Of a DNA stretch of 64,000 nucleotides, positions 36,301 to 48,300 are shown one piece after another. The translations under genes and the position numbers were made by a program. Location of the stretch: NCBI GenBank assembly GCA_903813345.2, contig CAIIXF020000004.1, forward strand, positions 9,678,196 through 9,742,195, in the 5' to 3' direction. The notes below the pieces were generated by a model. That model did not search any database and was not told where the DNA came from. It saw only the letters and a program-made list of their open reading frames with translations. This stretch comes from Owenia fusiformis. Taxonomy: Eukaryota > Annelida > Polychaeta > Sabellida > Oweniidae. Every line of letters starts with the position of its first letter. Position 1 is the stretch's first letter.

Positions 36301-39300
36301 ATTTTGATATGCTTATTCTAGCTGTTGTAGTTTAGGTCACTTGATGAAATATTCAGTAACATGCTAAATAACCACTCGTAATAAGCAATATGAATTCTTC
36401 AACACAATCATTTTCAACAGCTTTTCAACACAATCATGAATTTAGTGATCTGACCCTTAAAATACTTTTCAGGGGGAATAGTTTGTCCACCTAAGACATG
36501 TAGCATCTATTTCTAGCCATATTTTCCTAGGCCTGCTGGAATACATATTTCAGTGTGCAAGTTTAGCATTGTTTTCCCATTGATCATTTGAGTTCTCACG
36601 TCAATATTATGTGGAAATAAAAAAAAAGTTGTCAAAAAGAGTAGTTTACTTTATTGTAAGAAATCAAAAATAAAATAAGGTTTGGGCAGGAAGGGAACAG
36701 GTGAAATCCTTGGGATACATGAATTGATTAATTATACGAAACATATTCATGTTTCTACAATTTAGGGTAACCCTGTGTTTTATTCTACTGGGACTGGTTA
36801 TACCGGTGCAAAATATTACAAAAATATTATTTACTTATTATCATAATTCACTGTGACAATATCAGTCTTATCTTCAAATTTGCCTATAATAGTTTGCCTG
36901 TAAGGTTGGGCAAGCCGTCTTTTACGTTGATTGTATAAGATGTGATTTTGCAAAGCTCTTATGGGCTAATTCTACAATATGTACTGTAACATATATGTAA
37001 GGGTGCCAGTATGTAGTCCAGTATATAGTAAACAAAGGAGTATTTTGGTCAACTCAATACATCTGATAAACACTTTATGAAGTGTTTTCTATGCAATGAT
37101 TATATTCAGGCACTTATTCATTGTTACTGCGAATTTCAAAAGCCTCTAAATTGTGTGGAATAGAGCATGCAATGTTTTTCAGTTTCAAGCAGGTTTTAGT
37201 ACTTAGGTGGTTCAAAAGGTTTTGCAGTTGATGCCATAACTTCAAAGAAAATAGGACTTTTGCAATGAAACTTGGTACACATATAATTATGTTATATATT
37301 TATACATAATATGGTAAAAATTGCGACCTCAATTTTGATTGGTTCTTGAGATATGGTTGCTATGGTAACCAGAGTGGTGGGTACCATGTTCAACCCGAAA
37401 TTACGTTTTTCCAAATAGTTTTCTTGCTTGTATAAACTCTTTGTAAAGTGGCAATTAGCAGGTGTAAGTGTCTTTGGGTGGCTATTTTTCTTCAAATTCT
37501 TCAATTTTTCTAATTGTCTCTATGACATCACAATAGACAAGTGACACGATAAGTTCCTCTGTGATGTATACTGTCCAAAACCCAGTTGAAAAATTGAGAT
37601 GGAAAAGTGGGGAAATTTTGAATTTTTTTCCAAAATTTTCAAAATGGCAGATGTTTCCACACCAACCAAATTGATGAAATGGAAGCATAGAAATCTGATA
37701 CAGTGCATGCTTGACCAATTGTATTTTCAGACTTATTCATTTCATGATTATGTAATACTGACCTATTTATCTGCCTAGCATATCTTTGAGTGATGTAACA
37801 AGCATTTAGACACATATGTGGACCAGCTTAAACATCACCAAAATGTGTTGTATAATAGCAAAAATATAGGACACCTAAAATAAACATCTTGAGAAAATAA
37901 GAATGTTCAAGAATGCAGTTTGACAAAATTGTCAAAAGTTAACCCCCTCCTGGAAATTTTGTGACCCCCTCCCTCCTTGGCAAATCCTGGCTACGGGCCA
38001 GTTAAATGTAACAATATATGGTGGTATTTCCAAAGTATAAAACCATTAAGAAAGAAAACATCATAATATTTGCTTTCTTCTTTTTGACTGCCCTTGGTAC
38101 CCTCGACATTGGTTGCCATGGTTACCATAGAACGCAGAATTTTAAATGTAACATATTGAAACAACCTTGTGTATGTATAATTATTAAATCAACATACCGT
38201 GAGAAAATTAGCCAGATTCATTAATGTTTACAAAAATAAGATCACTTTTGATCTTACTTTATGATCACCCTGTATGTAACACTCAATCATTTGACATTTT
38301 CTTTGACTTTTCAAATGGTGTTGCACCGGGACAGAGCAAACAATATTAAATATTTTAACGCTAGAGGCAATATTCTTGATTAAAAAGCTGAATGAGCCAA
38401 ATCTTACAAGAAAAGATGAAATTTTACTGAAGAGAACAAGATGTGATTTCATTTTTACTCGTCATCTTTTCAAACATAATTTTCAAGGTATTGACAGTCC
38501 CAAATGCATCTGTGGTTTTAAACAACAAACCACAAAGCATCTAATCTTCAAATGCCCTCTGTTGAATGTTATAAGAGATAAACTTTGGGGGGAACTCAGG
38601 AACATGCCAGAAATGAACATTTTCTTTACAGGATGCTCTGCAGAATATCTTATTGTATGGCAGAGATGGAGTTAGCATAACATGCAATTCTTCAATATTG
38701 AAGCATTTTACATCCTTTTTGTGTGAATGCATTGATATAATTATATAGTTTTAACACATTCCTGCCATAACAGGATCTTAAGAGGTTCTGGACAAATCAT
38801 TTGATTCTGGACTTGTCATATTTTTTTTTCAACGAAATCACATCCAAGGGTTGAATTTTTATTAGCTATTTAGAGAGTGAGTCCTGCCTAGTATTAATTT
38901 CAATAAAAAAGTTAAAATAGAACCCTATTTGAGAGTCAATCTAATACTTACATTACATTGATAAATTAAGGCAAATCCTGAAATATTTTTAAAGTGCGTT
39001 TTTTAATGAAATATTATCCAGCAAGTATTTAAATGAAACGGTCTTATTTAAATACAAATCATAACATGATATTTTTCATGAAACATTTTTCAATGAAATT
39101 CAATTGAAGGGTCAAGATAAAACGAGCTAATTTAGGTGAAAACCCTTACATGATGATGTGTTTTCATAACTTCTTTTATAAAATTCCATCAAGGGGTGAA
39201 GATAAAATGATCGAATTTAAGTGATTTAAGGATCACGAGAATATGTTTTCTTTGATATTTTCTATGAAATCCCATCCAATGGTCAAGGTAAAATTTTGAT

Positions 39301-42300
39301 TTTGATTTGGTCACGTGTTCGAAAGATCCATATAAGGCCCATAGAACCATATAGGAACGTCATTTTGAATGTCACGTGATAGATCCATATAAGGCTTTTA
39401 GAACCATTTATGGAAAGATGAGGGAAGCCCCTGACACCTGTTTCACGATTTTTATGCACTTCATTATTGTACCGAAGTTTGCCGATTCGATTCGTCGTAT
39501 TTCGGAATCCTGGTGACAATTTTATACTCCATTGGAGTATTTTTGACCTACTTCTTATGACGGAAATTCCCGAACCTTGTTCGGATTAATCCGGATTTTC
39601 TGACCTACCTTATCTACCGAGATTTCACGAGTTAACATTCGTCTCATTCCGGAATCCTGGTGACAATTTTATACTCCATTGGAGTATTTTTGATCTACTT
39701 TTCTGGATTTTGCCCTACTTATTATATCTTGACAACAAGCAAATCAAAAAATTCGACATGAACGGGTCTCGATCAACTAACCTAGACTATGGAAGCCAGG
39801 CACGCTAACCATGAGGCCAACGAGCTACCGATATGAAAGAACAAAAGTATTATATATTTATACCGAGCGTCAATTCAAAATGATCCTCACTTTTGTCTCC
39901 ACTTAAATACGACTCGTCAGTTGTATCCAGAATAGTAGAACGCCTATGGCGCTAGTGAATAACCAAGTCCCAGGTGAGTGGTTCGTATCCCTCCGTGATA
40001 TACTATTTTTGTTTTATTAAATACAACAGAAAGGAGCAAGGTGTAGGTTGAAAACAAGACGTTAGTTTGTTTCAAAACAGTTTGGAAACATTAATCTCTG
40101 GAACATTATTTTTTCAACACTGATACAAATTTCCCTGACATTTCCCTGACATGTCTACCGTTTCAAAATTCCCGGTCATCTTTGGCCCTTTTGACCTAAT
40201 TTTAAAATTACCTGACATTTCCAGCACTTGGAAAATCAAGTCAATTTCCCTGACATTTCCAGGTGTGTATGAACCCTGGAAATATCCCACTGGCTCGCCC
40301 TATATATCGCTAGCACAGATTGGATTGATTAGTGTTTCAAAATGGTGGACGAAGTGTTTGATTAGATAATTTACATATTAAGCTTCTTAAAGGGGCAACA
40401 AGGCCTGTACATAGAAAATTCTAAATTTTTTACATTTTCTGAATTTTTAGGGCAACATTTGGCTTTAACATCTTTTTTTATACATTTTTTCTTAAAATGT
40501 ATGGATAAACAATAAAATTTCAGCATTAAGCAGTGTAAATTCAGTTCAAAGCTTCTATAAAGGGAGTCCAACTTATAGATTTTGAAAATCCGACTCGTTT
40601 AAAGAAGAATATCAGCAGCTTAAATCACGCCTTGTGATCATACAAAATGGATGGAGGGGGGTAGGCGATTTCTGCAAGAAAACTCAACAAATTTGGAAGA
40701 TTTATTTTTTTCAAGATAAAATTTACAACTGAATTGCCAAATGAATAGGCGCAGTGCATGGCAAGATATGTAAGGTCTTCTAGTATTTTTTGAACTGATA
40801 CGCTTCTAAGATATGAGATCTATTATAAAAGGTGCATCATCATCATCATCATCATCATCAACGTGCAAAAGTCAATGTTTTTGCTATAAATCAGGCAACA
40901 ATGGTCTACACGACCTGTAATAAATAGGTATGAGGGGCGTTATTAGAGAATTTTCGTTATAAGTTTTTTAAAAACTTATACGTATTCTTATACTTATAAA
41001 CCCAATAAACAAGGTGTTTCATAATTTCCTAATTCGTCGGGAAATATCTCCTAGGACGGTAATAAAAAGGGCCAATGGCATACCATCCGTACCCCCTTGA
41101 TGTAAAGCATGTTTAGTTGTGTCATATGTGTTTTCTAGAATCAAATAGGCTGATATAGCACACGGGTTTTACAGATTTATCTACTCTCAAATATATTTTT
41201 TGTAGATGATCGTTTTGAATCACCTTGTAGAAATAACGAAGGGAGAATTAGTTCAGCTAATGAATGAGTCGAGCTATTTGATTGGATACTATGCCTATTC
41301 AGCCGATTAATTTTAATAAGCCATTCTGGTCAGTAGGTCCACACATATACTATGCGGAGATCCAACTCTGTAAGTTTATAATCTGTGTATAAAGGCCCTT
41401 TTATACGTAAAAACTTAAAAATTGACCTTATAATTTCATGAGAACTTTGAAATGATCGACTCGTTCGTGTAGTGATTCACTTTAAAGGATCTTGTTTATC
41501 GTACACTACAAGGACCCGTCAACTAGAATTTAGTTTATCATGTTCATAATTGACACTAGCAAAGGACATTGTATTCGCAGTCCCTAGTTGATGATGAAGC
41601 TTGACTATATCGGGAATAGTTATGCCCCACTTGGTACAGATTATGAAAATCAATTTGAATTGATTTTAGTTCGACAAGACCCTTTAAACTATAAGTATAC
41701 GTATACGTTTTTGAAACAACTTATAACGAAAATTCTCTATTATCACAACACTGACATTGCTCACTTTTTAAAGTTGTTTCAAAGCGTTATATGTAAATGG
41801 GCGTGTGGAAGGCCCGTGGGTGGCAATAAAATAACTCGAACTTCGAATTAAAATATATATAAAATAGTATATTTCAAACTTCAATGTTTAAAATACAATG
41901 CTCTGTAATGTACAACATGAACTCTTACAGCAACTACTGACAAGCCAACACCCAATGCAAACTCAGCTACATGTGAGTGAGAAAGACCATATAGGGGAAC
42001 AATAGATATATAAAACTGACACAGTTTGCATAGTTGAATAACTCAAGGTGAAAAGTGAACATGGAATTAAAAGAGTAAAACTGCAAACAACCTACTTAGG
42101 GACCTGTTATATTGAGATGAATAGGGATAGATTAATATGAACAGTAATAATATAAAATGTGAAAATGACCATGTTACATATACAAAAAATAACCCCATTG
42201 TTACAAAATCACAAAAAGTGAAATATCTATTCTTGTATTGCATTTTCGTTCACTGGACATATTTTAATTGCATTGCTATTAGATACATTTTAAGGGTGAT

Positions 42301-45300
42301 ATGAAAATTGAACCACGAAAACAGATGTACTTTAAGGTGCTATGGAAGTTAACAGGAAATGACAAAACAGGAAGTGACAATTTTTTTTGCATCTTTAGAT
42401 ATTTTTTGAATAAAGATAACAGAGTTCTGGTTTGACCTCCAGTCAATTTAACTATTTCCACATATCATTTACATGACCAGGATCACAATGTGCATGGTCA
42501 GAATGACCCTAAACATGATGAAATAACCTTTTTAGCCCTTTGAAAGTGTGACTGAAAAAAGCTAAAAGTAGGAGCGTAGGGAAGGTCACTGAACAGAATC
42601 TTTTGAATTTTTCAGAAAATGTGCCCAATATATTGCTCTAAATGATACAATCTTTCAAAATTTGATATCATTCATAGAAAAAGAAAAGAAAATGAAAAAA
42701 CTGATTTGAAAAGCGATCTATTTTCCTTTTTATGACCGCCATTTTTGTTTAAGACAATTTTCTAAAATTTCAAAGATTGTACTAGTTAGAGCATTATATT
42801 GGGCACATTTTCTGAAAAATTCAAAAGATTCTGTTCAGTGACTATCCCTACGCTCCTACTTTTAGCTTTTTTCAGTCACACTTTCAAAGGGCTAAAAAGG
42901 TTATTTCATCATGTTTAGGGTCATTCTGACCATGCACATTGTGATCCTGGTCATGTAAATGAAATGTGGAAATACTTAAATTGACTGGAGGTCAAACCAG
43001 AACTCTGTTATCTTTATTCAAAAAATATCTAAAAAAGCAAAAAAAATTGTCACTTCCTGTTTTGTCATTTCCTGTTAACTTCCATAGCACCTTAAGTTAA
43101 AGGGAACTTTCTACCATACCCGCCATGCCATCTGACCCGAACGAGCCACCTTGTGGTGAGATTGGTAACTACCTGCTCGCATCTGCGTTATTACGCAGAG
43201 ACATAAACGTATACACAAGGAAACGATAGGAGATAACCTATTTTATCTCTGTATACATTTTAACTTTAATACATCGTTGAATCGAATTTGTCCAAAGGTC
43301 TTGAAACGTAAAATACCTAAATATTTATCTTAGACCTTGGGATGACCTTGTACAAGAAACATTAATGTTGACCTCGGTTCATCTAATCATAATTCGCCAA
43401 GGGCCATAGTATCATCAAACGCCAAATACCTAGACATTGATCGTTTACTTGGATTTAAATAAGGAGTATGATTTTAAAATTGGCTAGGTCGTGGTTAAGC
43501 AACAATAGTATGTTCGAAATACCGCTGTGTAATGCCTGGATCACATTTGCTGCGAGTATTTTGTTCAAAATTGAATACATTTCTGAACACAATACTCAAT
43601 CGGCCGGTCGCCGTAGTGAAAATCGGAGCAAATGTGACCAAGACATAAAACAATTGAATAATACTGTATCAGTTTCACATTTACAGCGGCCAAAAGCATT
43701 TACAAAAAAAACGCCAGAGTTGGCAATCATATAAAATGAAACCAATCCCGCTGTGATTCATAAAAATAACTAATTTACTGCATTGAGTTCAATGTTATAA
43801 CCATGTCGATTTACATGAGTGTCCGATTCATTGTACCAAATTTAAACCTTGACTGTTCTCCAGAAAGCAATAAGCTGACATATATCATATTTTACATTTT
43901 AATACAACTGAAAAGATAATAAATGTTTTAGCATAAAGTTGACGTAGTTATAAATGTTTTCAGCGTAAAATCAAAGCACAACCATATAATTAAAAACATT
44001 ACGCTGGGATTCCAACTGGATACAACTGACGAGTTGTATTTAGGTGGCCTAAAGTGCTGCTTATTTTTTCGTGAAGCCACTCAGTAAAATTACGATTTCT
44101 CTCAACCCTGATGTTCAATCAACATCATTCGAGTATCTATATGTTCCTGACACGTTCGGGCATCCGGTTATGACAACGTCTACCCAATGTTTGCACGAGA
44201 AATTGACGTAATTCATGACTGAAATCGGGAAGACAAAAATATGTGATATTCTTTCAGAATTGTTTATAATAACTATTTACAAAAACGTTCCTGAGACACA
44301 ATCCATTTAGGTAGGGTTTGTTTTAAAGTCGAAAAGCCCCAATAAGACAATACAAACCCAGATTAAACCCAGAAGAATGCAGATTTCATGTAATGATTTA
44401 CGTTCATGTAAACAAGGAAAGTACATATAATCCCCATATAAAACACTGGCCTACGTGACATGTAAACACAGGTTTCAAATTGAAATATAGAAAATTTTCA
44501 ACATAGCATTTGCTTCTGTGTTCTGTATGCCCCTCTACCTGCTAATAAGGCAATGTATCTTCAAATAAAACCTTAGCCAAGTAGATAAGGGTCTCTGGAA
44601 CACTTTTGTAAATAGTTTTCACAAGCAATTTTATTCCCGGACGCCCAAACGTCGTGTCAGGAACACATATATATTTGAATGATCTTGATTGGACATCAGG
44701 TTGCAGAGAAATCGTATTTTTACTGACTGGATTATTGAATTTCATAGATCTAGAGGCCCTTCAGGAGTGGAAAACCTTAAATTATCAGAGATTAATGTTT
44801 CCAAACTGTTTTGAAACAAACCAACGTCTTGTTTTCAACCTACACCTTGCTCCTTTCTGTCGTATTTAATAAAACAAAAATAGTATATCACGGAGGGATA
44901 CGAACCACTAACCTGGGACTTGGTTATTCACTAGCGCCATAGGCGTTCTACTATTCTGGATACAACTGACGAGTCGTATTTAAGTGGAGACAAAAGTGAG
45001 GATCATTTTGAATTGACGCTCGGTATAAATATATAATACTTTTGTTCTTTCATATCGGTAGCTCGTTGGCCTAATGGTTAGCGTGCCAGGCTTCCATAGT
45101 CTAGGTTAGTTGATCGAGACCCGTTCATGTCGAACTTTTTGATTTGCTTGTTGTCAAGATATAATAAGTAGGGCAAAATCCAGAAAAAGTAGATCAAAAA
45201 TACTCCAATGGAGTATAAAATTGTCACCAGGATTCCAGAATGAGACGAATGTTAACTCGTGAAATCTCGGTAGATAAGGTAGGTCAGAAAATCCGGATTA

Positions 45301-48300
45301 ATCCGAACAAGGTTCGGGAATTTCCGTCATAAGAAGTAGGTCAAAAATACTCCAATGGAGTATAAAATTGTCACCAGGATTCCGAAATACGACGAATCGA
45401 ATCGGCAAACTTCGGTACAATAATGAAGTGCATAAAAATCGTGAAACAGGTGTCAGGGGCTTCCCCTCATCTTTCCATAAATGGTTCTAAAAGCCTTATA
45501 TGGATCTATCACGTGACATTCAAAATGACGTTCCTATATGGTTCTATGGGCCTTATATGGATCTTTCGAACACGTGACCAAATCAAAATCAAAATCAAAA
45601 TTTTACCTTGACCATTGGATGGGATTTCATAGAAAATATCAAAGAAAACATATTCTCGTGATCCTTAAATCACTTAAATTCGATCATTTTATCTTCACCC
45701 CTTGATGGAATTTTATGAAAGAAGTTATGAAAACACATCATCATGTAAGGGTTTTCACCTAAATTAGCTCGTTTTATCTTGACCCTTCAATTGAATTTCA
45801 TTGAAAAATGTTTCATGAAAAATATCATGTTATGATTTGTATTTAAATAAGACCGTTTCATTTAAATACTTGCTGGATAATATTTCATTAAAAAATGCAC
45901 TTTAAAAATATTTCAGGATTTGCCTTAATTTATCAATGTAATGTAAGTATTAGATTGACTCTCAAATAGGGTTCTATTTTAACTTTTTTATTGAAATTAA
46001 TACTAGGCAGGACTCACTCTCTAAATAGCTAATAAAAATTCAACCCTTGGATGTGATTTCGTTGAAAAAAAAATATGACAAGTCCAGAAACAAATGATTT
46101 GTCCAGAACCTCTTAAGATCCTGTTCCATGCATACATACATGTTGGTAGTCATTTTTGTTGCTATTTTTTTTAATAAACTTTGTACTAACAGGGCCAATA
46201 ATGCTGAATTTCAGCCTCGGCCCTGTCATTTGTAGATCATATTGTAAAGTAAAATAAAGAAACCATAAAAACTAAAAAAAGAGACAAAGTTCGATAAATA
46301 TATACATTTTAAAGATTTTTCATGGTTTTAATTTTGTAGAAGATGTCATGCAAGAAGACATTACAATCCAGTCATCCAACTTTAGAGATAACGGCCACGG
46401 TGGAGTTTTCATCGTTGAACCAAGTAAACACGTTGCAATTGCGAACGTGGTACTTTCTGGCAATTGCAAACAACGACGGTCATATCCAGTCCATCAAAAC
46501 AACTGTTCATCTATTATTGGAGGAGCTTCAACCATATCTGTGATGCACTCTATATTTGACAACGATACATTTAAAATAACCCCAGATGGCCGTGACGTGA
46601 GCGTTAAACATTGTATATTTAGTAACAACATTCACACTGGCTTGTATCTTGGATACGATGAAACGATTCGTGCAGCTGGCATGACAGGCAAACATGTGAG
46701 CGTTAACCTTACAAAAAACGTATTTGAAAATATTAAATATGGATTTATGAAAAATCCTAGTCCACGAACAAGTTTGGTTGCTGTTCGGGATGAATCAATT
46801 TTTATTGAAAACAATACATTTAACAATAACTCAGAATCAGCTGTACAGATATCCGACTACTATTGCCCTACTTGTACTTCAACAACCGTAGGAAATATAT
46901 TTCAGAATAACAAAAACACATATCTTGAATATGGGCGAAATAAAAGAATCACAATTTCAAACAATAACTTCACTGAGAATTATGGAGAATATGTTTTGAA
47001 TTTCAAAGATAGTAACCAAAAAATAGAAATCAATAACAACAGCTTCACAAACAACTCAATTTTGCTTTACAACCGAAAGCGAGCCGAAGTTCCTGCAGTC
47101 GTTTCTCAAAGATCTGATTACTCGACATTGGAACTGCATTACAACTATTTTGAAAATCCCCGGAGTGACTTCCAAGTCGCAGTATGGGGGAGTCGAAATT
47201 CTTGGCCAATTATTTCTGATGCCTCCTACAACTATTGGGGTAGTCAAGATCTTAAGTCTATTCAGAATGGCATTTTGGATCGCCAAAGACGATACGATTC
47301 TTTTGTTACACTGGATATTCTTCCCTACTTCAATGACGGAAGCATGACAACCACGAGTAACGAGACAGAATCAATATTCTCTAGAACAATCGGTAATGTG
47401 ATTGGTGGCGTCATTACAGAACATTTAACGCTTGATATGACAGAATATAGAATCACGGACGATTTACATGTTTACCCAAATGTCACCCTGACGATAGTAG
47501 CTGGAACAAAGTTGATATTTGATGACTATATTGGCATGATTGTCCAAGGAAAACTCATAGCCGAGGGATCATCGACAGATCAAATCGTCATGAACGCCAG
47601 TATAGGTTGGATGGGGATACGGTTTTCTCTTTCTGCAGAACGGAGCACTCTTCGTCATATCATATTTGACAATTGTGGCAAACAAGATGTCAGTCAATCA
47701 CCACCGGGTTGTATTATCAGCGATATTGGTAAACATAGGATGAACCACTTGATATTCAAAAACTGTTATTCTAGCTACGCCATTGATTTGTACCATTCCG
47801 ACCCTGTGTATACAACAGACGTTCATGATGTTCAGTCAAATAAAGGTGTTCGTATTCGTAGTTTGGATACTAGATTAACAGATTCGATTTTTAATGATGC
47901 TCCAGAGGCAATTAGAATTGATCCGGATGGAGGGTACAGTGCTCGATCCCAAGTATATTTTCTAAGACAGGGTTCGCTACACAACTGTGACCAAAACTGG
48001 AGTCCGACTGAAGATTTATTTATGTCTACGTCTGAGACTTTTGTCCTGTATAAAATGAGCCAAAGACCATGCTTCTCTGGTAGAATTGTTACTTTCACCA
48101 CTTCGCCAAATAGCAGATTATCATTTCAACTTATTTACATTTACGAATATCATGACGAAAGTGTAATTATAATTCGTAATGACGGCTCAACAACAGAGAT
48201 AACAGCCAATTCCTTGAGAACATGGGTTACTTCAACAAACAACGAACTAGAGTTCAATTTTTCAGGATGTAGTTCATATAACTGTCGTTTTATTGCCACC

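Larger units (their letters stand above)
34983..38272. mobile_element. Mariner-like element with long TIRs (3.3 kb)
   Basis: Left (34,983-35,232) and right (38,004-38,272) termini are inverted copies ending CAGGGTGATCAT, typical of Tc1/mariner ends. They share TTTGTAAACATTAATGAATC and CTATGGTAACCATGG. The right arm has a small extra hairpin (GATCACTTTTGATC). TA follows the right end; the left has TT, so a TA duplication may have mutated. A decayed transposase lies inside. Confidence 0.75.
38769..46125. mobile_element. 7.35-kb element with 1.33-kb near-identical inverted termini
   Basis: Left arm 38,769-40,100 and right arm 44,786-46,125 are inverted copies with only scattered mismatches in what I compared. 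Both ends read AACAGGATCTTAAGAGG. CCAT flanks both sides (38,765-38,768 and 46,126-46,129). The interior contains further inverted repeats and a (CAT)n run but no transposase-like frame. It fills most of intron 4. Confidence 0.9.

Noticed and set aside
46343-46543. Alternative frames overlapping exon 5
   Set aside because: They are shadows of the 1,308-codon exon, whose N-rich beta-helix rungs and splice phases are unambiguous.
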